From DATARH01 sp035550515 (GTDB lineage: Bacteria > Pseudomonadota > Alphaproteobacteria > ATCC43930 > CGMCC-115725), in the NCBI GenBank assembly GCA_035550515.1, contig DASZOZ010000062.1, positions 8,546 to 72,545 on the forward strand: DNA of 64,000 bases, written 5' to 3'. Below, one piece after another: positions 37,060-45,163 of this stretch. The notes beneath the pieces were generated by a model, which was given only the letters and a program-made list of their open reading frames with translations, did not search any database and was not told where the DNA came from. Both the position numbers and the translations under genes were made by a program. Positions within the stretch are counted from its first letter, which is position 1. Each line of letters opens with the position of its first letter.

Positions 37060-37078
37060 AGCAGGCGACGCTTGTCGG

Positions 37079-38068
37079 CTACGGCGAGGCCGCCTTCGCG
37101 AACGGCCGGTTGCCGAGGCGCGCGGTGAGCCGGCGGAGTGCACCCGGCCGGCGGCCGTGCGCGACCTCGCCGAGCCACCAGCGGGCGAGCCGCGCCAGCG
37201 CCGGCCAGTCGCCGGGGCGGCGTGCAAGCATCTGCGTCATCGGGTTGAAGAAGGTCGACATCGCCGACGGATGACGCAGCAGCGCCGCCCGGATATCGGC
37301 GAACGCGGGCTCGCCGAGCTTGTCCCAGATCGCCGCGCAAACCGCCTGCTGCTGCCGCGGGTCGCGCATGCCGGTGCCCGAATAGGTCTCCGCCGCGACG
37401 CGGAACACCGACAGCGGCTCGGGGACGACGGCGAAGCCATGCCGGAACGCCAGCGTGTAGACCGCGAACCAGTCGGCATGCCAGCGCAGCCGCGGGTCGA
37501 AGCCGCCGATGGCCAGCAGCGCGTCCCGCTCGATCAGCGAGGCGTTGACCGGCAGCCAGACAAAGCCGCGATCGAGCAGCCGGGCGAAGTCGCTCGGCCC
37601 GAAATATGCCGCGCGGTCGGCGGCGTACCACGGACCGAGATCGGAATCGGCCTGATGGTGAACCCGGCGCTGGTCGGCCTCGAAATACTGCACGAAGCTG
37701 GAGGTGAAAACCTTGGCTTGCGGGTAGGCGGCGGCCGCCGCGGCCATGCGCGCGACGAATTGCGGCTCGATCCAATCGTCGGCGGCGGAGGACAGCAGAT
37801 GACTGCCGCGCGCCGCGTTGAAGCCGCGGTTGAGGGTGTGGTTGACGCCCAGGTTCCGCTCGTTGCGGAGCAGGCGCAGCTGCGGCAGGGCAGCGGCAAA
37901 GCGCGCGATGACGGCGAGGCTGTCGTCGGTGGACGCATCGTCGATGACGATGATCTCGTCCGCCGGCCGGGTTTGTGCCGCCAGCGCCTGCAGCGCCGCG
38001 CCGATAAAGCGGGCGTGATTGTAGTTGGGCAGGACAACCGATACGGTCGGCGGCACGGTTTCCGTCAT
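37079..38068 (-). CDS. family 2 glycosyltransferase
   Basis: A 329-residue GT-A fold transferase. The N-terminal strand VSVVLPNYNHARFIGAAL, the DDASTDDS nucleotide-binding turn and SSAADDWIEPQFV (DxD-like) identify GT2. The C-terminal half (LRWHADWFAVYTLAFRHGF) is typical for polysaccharide enzymes with a cytosolic active site. ATG 38068 is chosen over 38116, though its ribosome site is poor. It is divergent from the next glycosyltransferase, with starts only 38 bases apart. Donor and acceptor are unknown. Confidence 0.9.
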   Translation of the reverse strand: MTETVPPTVSVVLPNYNHARFIGAALQALAAQTRPADEIIVIDDASTDDSLAVIARFAAALPQLRLLRNERNLGVNHTLNRGFNAARGSHLLSSAADDWIEPQFVARMAAAAAAYPQAKVFTSSFVQYFEADQRRVHHQADSDLGPWYAADRAAYFGPSDFARLLDRGFVWLPVNASLIERDALLAIGGFDPRLRWHADWFAVYTLAFRHGFAVVPEPLSVFRVAAETYSGTGMRDPRQQQAVCAAIWDKLGEPAFADIRAALLRHPSAMSTFFNPMTQMLARRPGDWPALARLARWWLGEVAHGRRPGALRRLTARLGNRPFAKAASP

Positions 38069-38106
38069 CTCGCCGCACCCGCGGGCGGCGCCATTTGCTG
38101 TTACCC

Positions 38107-38919
38107 ATGCTGACATTGATCACCGCGACGCTCAACGCCGCCCGTTATCTCGAACAGGCGATCGCGTCGGTCCCGCCGCCGCCGGCCGCGGTCCAGCATA
38201 TCGTGGTCGACGGCGGCTCGACCGATGCAACGGTCGACATTTGCCGCCGCCATGCGGCGATCGAGATAGTGACGGCGCCGGGCTGCTCGATCTATGAGGC
38301 CTGGAATATCGGCGTCGGCCGGGCGCTCGGCGATTGGCTGATGTTTCTCAACGCCGATGACGAACTTGCCGCTGGTGCAGCGGACGCGGTGGCGGTGGGT
38401 TTTGCCGGCCGCCCGGAAGCCGGCATCGTCGCCGGGCGGGCCGAGATGATCGACCGCGCCGCACCTGCCGCCCCGCCGTTGGTGCTGACCGCGGCGCCGG
38501 ACGGGCGGCTCGACGTGGCGCGGCTGGCGCTCGGGGTGCCGGCGATCAACGCCATGGCGTTCCGCCGCTCGCTGTTCGAGCGGTACGGACCGTTCGACAC
38601 GGCCTATCGCATCGCCGGCGACCGCGCCTTCCTGCTGCGGCTGGCGCTGGACGCCGCCCCGCCCACGGTCGCGACGACCGACGCCTTGCTGTATCGCTAC
38701 TATTCGCATTCGGGCTCGCTGACCTTGCAGCGCAGCCTCGAACAGCGGCTGCGCATCGCGCGCGACCATATTCCGCTCGCCCGCCGGCTCCTCGCGGAGC
38801 ACCCGACGGCGCGTGTCCTCGGCTATTGGCGGCGGCGCGAGGCGGCGGTGGCGACGTTGCGCTGCGCCGCCGCCGGCCGTGCCGCGGAGGCGCTGCGCTT
38901 CGCGGCTCAGCTGCTCTGA
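38107..38919 (+). CDS. family 2 glycosyltransferase
   Basis: A 270-residue GT2 enzyme of the WcaA-like group that reads LTLITATLNAARYLEQAIASV, VVDGGSTDATVDICRRH and the DxD-like FLNADDELAAGA. The downstream segment AINAMAFRRSLFERYGPFDTAYRIAGDRAFLLRL fits the acceptor-binding region. ATG 38107 is preferred; a TTG four codons earlier is possible. The 3' end overlaps the convergent reductase gene by 13 bases. Confidence 0.9.
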   Translation: MLTLITATLNAARYLEQAIASVPPPPAAVQHIVVDGGSTDATVDICRRHAAIEIVTAPGCSIYEAWNIGVGRALGDWLMFLNADDELAAGAADAVAVGFAGRPEAGIVAGRAEMIDRAAPAAPPLVLTAAPDGRLDVARLALGVPAINAMAFRRSLFERYGPFDTAYRIAGDRAFLLRLALDAAPPTVATTDALLYRYYSHSGSLTLQRSLEQRLRIARDHIPLARRLLAEHPTARVLGYWRRREAAVATLRCAAAGRAAEALRFAAQLL

Positions 38920-39869
38920 CGGCCGGGGCCGTTCTCGCGATACCAGCGGTAGACGTCGCGGATCCCGTCTTCGAGCGCGATGCCGGGACGCCAGCCGAGC
39001 GCCGTGAGCCTGGTCACATCGACCAGTTTTCTCGGCGTGCCGTCGGGCTTGCTGCAGTCGAAGACGAACTCGCCGGTGAAACCGACGATACGGCCGATCA
39101 GCGCCGCCAGCTCGGCGATCGGGATATCCTCGCCGCAGCCGATATTGATGTGCTGGTCGGCCGACCAGTGGCGCATCAGGAAGATCGACGCGTCCGCGAG
39201 ATCATCGACGTGCAGGAATTCGCGGCGCGGCTCTCCGCTGCCCCAGATTTCGACGGTGGGCGCCCCGGTCTCCGCCGCCTCGCCGATCCGGCGCAGCAGC
39301 GCGGGCAGCACATGGCTCGCGAGCGGGTCGAAATTGTCGCCGGGGCCGTAGAGATTGGTCGGCATCACCGAGACGAAATCGCAGCCATGCTGCCGGCGGT
39401 AGGCCTCGCACAGTTTGAGGCCGGCGATCTTGGCGATGGCGTACCACTCGTTGGTCGGCTCCAGCGGGCCGGTGAGCAGCGCGTCTTCCAGGATCGGCTG
39501 CGGCGCAAGCCGCGGATAGATGCAGGTCGAGCCGAAAAACATCAGCTTCTCGGCGCCGGTGCGGTATGCGGCATGCACCACGTTCGAAGCGATCGCGAGG
39601 TTGTCGTACAGGAAATCGCTCGGCCGCGTGTCGTTGGCGTAGATGCCGCCGACCGTGGCGGCGGCCATGAACACCGCCTGCGGGCGATGGTGTTCGAACC
39701 ATGCCGTCACGACCGACTGGTCGCGCAGGTCGGCGCTCTGGCGCGAGGCGGTGAGGATCTCGCAACCTTCGCGTTCGAGGCGCCGCACCAAAGCCGAGCC
39801 GACCATGCCGCGATGGCCCGCAACATAGACACGCTTGCCGCGCAGCTCATAGTCGGGGCCGGTGCTCAT
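38907..39869 (-). CDS. fcl: GDP-L-fucose synthase-type epimerase/reductase
   Basis: A 320-residue SDR that, in the family, converts GDP-4-keto-6-deoxymannose to GDP-L-fucose. The NADP motif GHRGMVGSALVRRL, STCIYPRLAPQPI, the YAIAKIAGLKLCEAYR catalytic Tyr-Lys and NLYGPGDNFDPLASHVLPAL (with the active-site His) are all seen. The partner dehydratase gmd is not in the window, so the precursor must come from elsewhere or the enzyme uses a related GDP-sugar. It is the downstream gene in a minus-strand block that begins at 44.4 kb. Confidence 0.88.
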   Translation of the reverse strand: MSTGPDYELRGKRVYVAGHRGMVGSALVRRLEREGCEILTASRQSADLRDQSVVTAWFEHHRPQAVFMAAATVGGIYANDTRPSDFLYDNLAIASNVVHAAYRTGAEKLMFFGSTCIYPRLAPQPILEDALLTGPLEPTNEWYAIAKIAGLKLCEAYRRQHGCDFVSVMPTNLYGPGDNFDPLASHVLPALLRRIGEAAETGAPTVEIWGSGEPRREFLHVDDLADASIFLMRHWSADQHINIGCGEDIPIAELAALIGRIVGFTGEFVFDCSKPDGTPRKLVDVTRLTALGWRPGIALEDGIRDVYRWYRENGPGRQSS

Positions 39870-39881
39870 CGCGGGTCCTGG

Positions 39882-40937
39882 CTAGCCGCCGGCGACGTTG
39901 ATCAGCACGCGCCCGGCCTTGCCGCTGCGCACCAGGTCGAAGGCCGGGTTGATGTCGTCGAGCGCAAATTCATCGGTGATGATGCCGTCGAACGACAGCT
40001 TGCCGCCCTGCACCAGCCGGATGATGCGCGGGATGTCGATCTGCGGTTTCGCGCTGCCGCCCTCCGATCCGGTCAGGACCATGTTGAAATGCACCCGCAG
40101 CGTGTTGATCGTGACCTTTTCATGCGGCACCCCGACGAGGATGAGGCCGCCATCCTTGTGGGTGAGCTCGTAGGCATTCTCGATCACCGATTTGACCCCG
40201 GTGGTTTCGAGGATCTTGTCGGGCCCATCCCGGCCGACCACCGCGCGGATGGCGTCGTTGACCTGGTCGGCGCTCATCCCGGCGGAGTTGACGGTGTGGG
40301 TGGCGCCGCGCGCCTTCGCCATTTCGAGCTTGTGGTCGAGCAGGTCGACCGCGACGATCGGATGGCCGCCGGCCAGCGCCGCGAATTGCACGAGGTTGAG
40401 ACCGACGCCGCCGACCCCGAAAACCACCACCGACTCGCCGATCTTGAGGTGCGCGTCGTTATTGACCACGCCCGCCGCCGTGGTGACGGCGCAGCCCAGC
40501 AGCGGCGCGATCTTGAGGTCGAAATCCGCCGGGATCGGCGTCATCCGGTTCTCGGAGATCACCGCGTACTGGTTGAAGGTGGTGATCCAACCGGCGTTGA
40601 GCTTGGCGCCGCGCCAGGCATAGGCCGGGGTGCGGCTCTGGATGCCGCTGCTCGGCCGCCAGTGCAGCACGACCGTGTCGCCCGGTGCGACCGTGGTGAC
40701 GCCGGGGCCGATCTCGATCACCTCGGCCGACGCCTCGTGGCCGAGCAGATGCGGCAGGAACTTGTCCGGACCCTTGAGCGCGTCGATCTCGTTGATCTGG
40801 GCGCCGCAGATCGTCGTGTACAGCACGCGCACCAGCACCTGCCCGGCATCGAGCGCTTCGGGCAGCGCGATCTCGTCGACGACCAGCGGCTTGCGTGATT
40901 CGGCGAGGATCGCGGCCCGGCCGGTTTTGATTTTCAT
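39882..40937 (-). CDS. zinc-type MDR alcohol dehydrogenase lacking the structural-zinc lobe
   Basis: A 351-residue medium-chain dehydrogenase/reductase. Catalytic zinc ligands are Cys in TTICGAQ, His in GHEAS and Cys in LLGCAVTT; the NAD motif is GVGGVGLNLVQFA. The four-cysteine lobe that holds structural zinc is absent and replaced by HWRPSSGIQSRTPAYAW. Overall it follows class III-like enzymes. In this setting it may oxidise or reduce a sugar phosphate or polyol, as TarJ-type MDR enzymes do, but that role is an inference. The ATG at 40937 is chosen; a GTG is one codon earlier. Confidence 0.9.
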   Translation of the reverse strand: MKIKTGRAAILAESRKPLVVDEIALPEALDAGQVLVRVLYTTICGAQINEIDALKGPDKFLPHLLGHEASAEVIEIGPGVTTVAPGDTVVLHWRPSSGIQSRTPAYAWRGAKLNAGWITTFNQYAVISENRMTPIPADFDLKIAPLLGCAVTTAAGVVNNDAHLKIGESVVVFGVGGVGLNLVQFAALAGGHPIVAVDLLDHKLEMAKARGATHTVNSAGMSADQVNDAIRAVVGRDGPDKILETTGVKSVIENAYELTHKDGGLILVGVPHEKVTINTLRVHFNMVLTGSEGGSAKPQIDIPRIIRLVQGGKLSFDGIITDEFALDDINPAFDLVRSGKAGRVLINVAGG

Positions 40938-40947
40938 CACGTTTTGC

Positions 40948-41613
40948 CTATTCGAAATAGATGAACTCGTAATCGCCGGTGTAACCGAAATGATTGTAGA
41001 GCCAGATCCAGGACGCCGTGTCGAAAAATGCCTCGCAGGTCAGCGCCCAGCACTGCATGTTGAACTGCTCGGCCTCGTTGCGATAGCTCTCGACCATGAC
41101 GTAGCCGGCCTTGCCGACGCGCTCGATCTCGCCGAGCGCCGATTGCAGCTCGAAAATCTTGAGGTTGTGCAGGCAGCCGAGCGAGACGACGAGGTCGAAC
41201 GACTTGTCGCCGAACGGGTAGCGGTCCTGCGCCTTGTAGCGGAACAGCTTGTCCTTGACGCCGGGATGCGCGTCGGCGAGGCCGTGCCGCGACATGTCGA
41301 ACCCGACCAGCTCGGCTTCCGGGAGCAGGCGCTGGAATTCCCTGAGCAGATAGCCCTTGCCGCAGCCGACATCGAGGATGCGGCATTTGCCCGACAGGCC
41401 GTGCAGATCGATCAGCCCCTTGGCGACCGGCGCCCAGCGCCCTTCGATATAACGGTATCCGCCATAGCCATAGCGGCGGTCGCCGTCCCAATAGTCGAAC
41501 TCGTACTCCTTCGCCTTCAGCATGCACGCGATCTTGTCGTCGACCATGCGCGGCAGATATTCGCGCTTGGTCGCGGTATGCAGCGACGTGACGATGTTGA
41601 GCAGCCGGCCCAT
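40948..41613 (-). CDS. class I SAM-dependent methyltransferase
   Basis: A 221-residue methyltransferase with motif I ILDVGCGKGYLLREF (about residue 80), an acidic residue at LVGFDMSRHG and motif IV FDLVVSLGCLHNL. A Tyr-rich segment (RRYGYGGYRYIEG) just before the fold may bind the acceptor. ATG 41613 follows GGAGAGGG; an earlier ATG at 41631 is less likely. It lies 10 bases upstream of the MDR dehydrogenase gene and probably decorates an intermediate or glycan from this locus. Confidence 0.9.
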   Translation of the reverse strand: MGRLLNIVTSLHTATKREYLPRMVDDKIACMLKAKEYEFDYWDGDRRYGYGGYRYIEGRWAPVAKGLIDLHGLSGKCRILDVGCGKGYLLREFQRLLPEAELVGFDMSRHGLADAHPGVKDKLFRYKAQDRYPFGDKSFDLVVSLGCLHNLKIFELQSALGEIERVGKAGYVMVESYRNEAEQFNMQCWALTCEAFFDTASWIWLYNHFGYTGDYEFIYFE

Positions 41614-41720
41614 GCCCTCTCCTGGGTTCAAGAAATGCGGGAAGGGCGATGCGCCCGTCGGGCGAACTGATCGCCGTCCCCGCCGATCCTGTCAAGCCGC
41701 CATAGGCGCGCGGGGCGCGG

Positions 41721-42599
41721 TCAGCGGCAGGTGTCAAACAGGGCGTCGATCACCGGGATCGCGTCGGGCACGACGATGCCGAACCGCTCGCGCAAGGCGC
41801 TGCTGTCGAGGGTCGTGTGCGGCGCCGTCGAGCCCGGCGGCAGGCCGGCCGAGGCGGCGCCGACTTGCTCGACCAGGGCCGCATCGGCGCCGAGTTTTTG
41901 CGCCAGGTGCAGCGCGACCGCGCTGTAGGCCATGTCGCGCGGCCCGGTAAGCTGGTAGATGCCCGGGCCGGGATCGGCGAGCAGCCGCTCGATCGCCTGG
42001 GCGACAAGCGCGACGGGTGTCGGCGCCATGTGCATGTCGTGGAATGCGCGGATCGGCTTGCCGGCGCCGAGCGCCGCGATCCAGCCGCGCAACAGGTCCA
42101 TGCCGGGCGAGACGATCTTCGCCAGCCGCAGGATGGCGGCGGGCTCGCCGCGCGGCATGTGGGCCGCGAGCGCGGCTTCGGCGGCGGCTTTCTGGCGGCC
42201 GTATTCGCTGACCGGGCAGGGCGGCGCGTCGGCCGGTACATGGGGGCGGGAGCCGTCGAAAACCTTGTCGGTAGACAGGAACAGCACCGGTATGCCGCGC
42301 GCGAGAAGCCGGTCGGACAGCGTCGCGATGCCCGTGACGTTGACCTGTCCCGAGCCTGCCGGGTCGCGGGCGCAGTCGTTGAGCCGGGCGACGGCGGCGC
42401 AAAGGCAGGCGGCATCGATGCCGGCCGGGATCGGCCAGTCGCTGGCCGGTTGCGCCAGGTCGAGATAGGGGCGGTCGGCGGCGACGCGGTTCTCCCGCCG
42501 GGTCGTCGCCAGCACCTCATGGCCGCGGCCGCGAAGATAGGCGGCGGCGGCGCCGGCGATCTCCGAATCGCCGCCGACGATGAGGAATTTGCGGCTCAC
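41721..42599 (-). CDS. RmlD-like sugar-nucleotide reductase (SDR)
   Basis: A 292-residue protein of the dTDP-4-dehydrorhamnose reductase family. The fold starts with FLIVGGDSEIAGAAAAYL, where the glycine motif is altered to GGDSEIAG, and the catalytic parts are LSTDKVFDGS and YGRQKAAAE. The other rml genes are absent, so it may reduce or epimerise another keto-sugar. The start is a GTG overlapping the upstream stop as GTGA, so translation is coupled to the transketolase C-terminal subunit gene. Confidence 0.85.
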   Translation of the reverse strand: MSRKFLIVGGDSEIAGAAAAYLRGRGHEVLATTRRENRVAADRPYLDLAQPASDWPIPAGIDAACLCAAVARLNDCARDPAGSGQVNVTGIATLSDRLLARGIPVLFLSTDKVFDGSRPHVPADAPPCPVSEYGRQKAAAEAALAAHMPRGEPAAILRLAKIVSPGMDLLRGWIAALGAGKPIRAFHDMHMAPTPVALVAQAIERLLADPGPGIYQLTGPRDMAYSAVALHLAQKLGADAALVEQVGAASAGLPPGSTAPHTTLDSSALRERFGIVVPDAIPVIDALFDTCR

Positions 42600-43546
42600 G
42601 CGGCGCGGCGGCGCTGCAGCCCGTCGCGGACGGTCTCGGCGATCGCCGGCGGCTGCAGCCCGTACAGCTCCATCAACTGGTCCTGGCTGCCGTATTTATG
42701 CGCAAACACATCCGGTATGCCGAGCCGCTTCACCGGCGGCATCGCCCCCGGCAGACGGTCGATCAGCGCGTCGACCACGGCGCTGCCCAACCCGCCGACG
42801 ACCGTGTGCTCCTCGACGGTCACGACGAGCCGCGCGCCGGCGGCGTGCTCGACCACCGCCTCGACATCGAGCGGCTTCACGGTATGCATGTGCATGACCG
42901 TGCATTCGATGCCTTCGGCGGCGAGCGTCGCCGCCGCTTGCAGCGCACGCGTGGTCGCAACGCCGGTGCCGACCAGCAGCACGCGGTCGCGGCCGGCCGC
43001 TTCGCGCATGACGATGGCCTTGCCGATGGTGAAGCCGAGTTCCTCGCGGCTGACGACCGGGTCGGTATAGCCCTTCGCCAGCCGGATATAGATCGGCCCC
43101 GGCCAGTCGAGCGTCTGGTCCATGAACCGCTTCATCTCCTCGGCGTCGCACACCGCGACGATGGTCATGTCCGGCAGCGCGCGCATGATCGCGATGTCCT
43201 CGATCGCGAGATGCGTCGGCCCGAGCGGCGCGTAGACCAGACCGCCGCCATTGCCGATGAGGCGCACCGGCAGGTTGTGCAGGCACAGATCGACCGCCAC
43301 CTGCTCATAGCAGCGCCGGGTGATAAAGGTCGCGATGGTGTGGACATAGGGGATGAACCCCTCCATCGCCAGCCCCGCCGCCATGCCGACGACATGCTGC
43401 TCGCTGACGCCTTCCATAAAGGCGCGGCCGGGCATCTCGGCCTTCATGCGCTTGACGATCGGCGGGTCGAGATCGGAGCCGATATAGGCGACGCGCGGAT
43501 CGCGCGCGGCCAGTTCGAAGACCTTGTTGCCGCAGGCTACCCGCAT
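42596..43546 (-). CDS. transketolase, C-terminal (pyrimidine-binding) subunit
   Basis: A 316-residue second half of a split transketolase. The Transket-Pyr domain shows the catalytic glutamate in MEGVSEQHVVGMAAGLA and the segment APLGPTHLAIEDIAIMR; the C-terminal domain follows (VLLVGTGVATTRALQAA, VTVEEHTVVGGLGSAVVDALI). It overlaps the N-terminal subunit gene by 10 bases. Split transketolases of this size often belong to specialised pathways rather than to the pentose-phosphate cycle. In this locus it may form or split a ketose phosphate. Confidence 0.93.
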   Translation of the reverse strand: MRVACGNKVFELAARDPRVAYIGSDLDPPIVKRMKAEMPGRAFMEGVSEQHVVGMAAGLAMEGFIPYVHTIATFITRRCYEQVAVDLCLHNLPVRLIGNGGGLVYAPLGPTHLAIEDIAIMRALPDMTIVAVCDAEEMKRFMDQTLDWPGPIYIRLAKGYTDPVVSREELGFTIGKAIVMREAAGRDRVLLVGTGVATTRALQAAATLAAEGIECTVMHMHTVKPLDVEAVVEHAAGARLVVTVEEHTVVGGLGSAVVDALIDRLPGAMPPVKRLGIPDVFAHKYGSQDQLMELYGLQPPAIAETVRDGLQRRRAA

Positions 43547-44397
43547 GACGCCGCTCCCAGCGCTTCGTACATCTGCGCGATCAGCTTCTTGTCGATGGTC
43601 GATTTGTGGTGCCAGCTCGGGTCGTTCTCGGCAAAGGCGAAGCCCTTGCCTTTCACCGTGTGGCAGATGATTGCCGACGGCCGGTCCGCCTCCAGCGGCA
43701 GACGGCGCAGCACCGCGCGCAGCGCGGCGCAATCGTGGCCGTCGATTTCGGCCACGCCGAAGCCGAAGGCGCGCCATTTATCGGCCAGCGGCTCCAGCGG
43801 CAGGATGTCCTGGGTCGGCCCGGCCGACTGGATCTTGTTGTAATCGACCATCACGGTGAGGTTGCTCAGCCGGTGCTTGGCGGCGGAGAGCGCCGCCTCC
43901 CACACCGAGCCTTCGTTGATCTCGCCGTCGCCGGTGACGACGATCACCCGCGCCTTGCTGCCCTTGATGCGCAGCCCCATCGCGCGGCCGACGCCGATCG
44001 GTAGGCCATGCCCGAGCGCCCCGGTCGATGCCTCGACGCCGGGCACCTTGCCGGCCTCCGGGTGGCCGCCGAGGATCGATTCGCGGCGGCAGAACGTATC
44101 GAGCGCCTCGTGCGGGAAAAAGCCCTTCTCGGCCAGCATCACGTACTGTCCGATGCAGCCATGCCCCTTGCTGAGGATGCAGCGGTCGCGCTCCTCCCAA
44201 GCGGGGTCGTCGGCGCGGAAGCGCAGGACGTCGTCGTACAGCACGCGCATGATTTCGAGCAGCGACAGCGACGAGCCGACATGGCCGCGCGCGCCGCCGT
44301 CCAACGTCCTTACCACCAGCCGTCTTAAATAGATCGAACGTTCGTCGAGGGGCGGGCCGGGGTTTAGCCGTGCCGCCGGCGCGACATCATTCGCCAT
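43537..44397 (-). CDS. transketolase, N-terminal (TPP-binding) subunit
   Basis: A 286-residue first half of a split transketolase. The diphosphate-binding motif runs from GDGEINEGSVWEAAL to the terminal asparagine in VMVDYNK, with the ligand histidines in SKGHGCIGQY and GHPEAGKVPG, and GALGHGLPIGVGRA. ATG 44397 begins a mildly Pro-rich head. It is the first gene of a six-gene minus-strand unit (transketolase pair, RmlD-like reductase, methyltransferase, MDR dehydrogenase and GDP-fucose-synthase-like reductase), all closely spaced. Confidence 0.93.
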   Translation of the reverse strand: MANDVAPAARLNPGPPLDERSIYLRRLVVRTLDGGARGHVGSSLSLLEIMRVLYDDVLRFRADDPAWEERDRCILSKGHGCIGQYVMLAEKGFFPHEALDTFCRRESILGGHPEAGKVPGVEASTGALGHGLPIGVGRAMGLRIKGSKARVIVVTGDGEINEGSVWEAALSAAKHRLSNLTVMVDYNKIQSAGPTQDILPLEPLADKWRAFGFGVAEIDGHDCAALRAVLRRLPLEADRPSAIICHTVKGKGFAFAENDPSWHHKSTIDKKLIAQMYEALGAASCG

Positions 44398-44542
44398 GTT
44401 GAATCCGCCTGAAGTTCCCGCGGCACCATGCACAGATTTGCCCGTCCGATCAAGCCGAGGGGAGGCCGCCGGCCGGCTTGACAGGGACGGCTGGATCGGC
44501 CCTCTATCGGCCCGCCGCTGGGGGAAGCCGGGTTGCATCCGA

Positions 44543-45163
44543 ATGGCCGGAAGACAGCGTATCGGCATCGATCTCGACAACACCTTGATCAATTACGACG
44601 GGGTTTTTTGCTCGCTCGCGGTGGCGCACGGGCTGATTGCGGCGCCCGCGACGCCGACCAAGGCGGCGGTCCGCGAGGCGATCCGGGCGCTGCCGGACGG
44701 CGAGCTGGCCTGGCAGCGCCTGCAAGGGGTGGTTTACGGCAAGGGCGTCCGCGACGCGCTGCTGTTCGACGGGGCGGAGGCGTTCCTGCGCGCGGCGCGT
44801 CGGCGCGGCTGCGAGGTGTTTATCGTCAGCCATAAAACGGAGTTCGGGCATTACGACCCCGATCGCGTCAACCTGCGCCAGGCGGCGCTCGCCTGGATGG
44901 AGACGCAGGGGTTCTTCGCCGCGAACGGGTTCGGCATTCCCAGCGCCAATGTGCTGTTCGCCTCGACGCGGGCCGAAAAGATCGCCGCGATCCGCGAGCT
45001 CGGCGTTGAGGTCTTTATCGATGACCTGCCGGAAGTGCTGGAGGACAGCGACTTTCCCGCGGCCGTGGCGGGCATCCTGTTCACCGGCGGGGCCGAGGCC
45101 GCGAGCGCCTATCCGCGCGCCGCCGCCCATTGGCGCGACATCACCGCAATGGTCTTCGGATGA
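44543..45163 (+). CDS. HAD-family phosphatase
   Basis: A 206-residue haloacid-dehalogenase fold hydrolase. Motif I is IGIDLDNTLINYD with both aspartates, motif II the serine in IVSHKTEFG, motif III the lysine in STRAEKIAAIREL and motif IV the pair in FIDDLPEVL. It should remove phosphate from a small sugar or polyol phosphate. The ATG lies at 44543, with a poor ribosome site, and its stop overlaps the next start as ATGA. Confidence 0.87.
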   Translation: MAGRQRIGIDLDNTLINYDGVFCSLAVAHGLIAAPATPTKAAVREAIRALPDGELAWQRLQGVVYGKGVRDALLFDGAEAFLRAARRRGCEVFIVSHKTEFGHYDPDRVNLRQAALAWMETQGFFAANGFGIPSANVLFASTRAEKIAAIRELGVEVFIDDLPEVLEDSDFPAAVAGILFTGGAEAASAYPRAAAHWRDITAMVFG

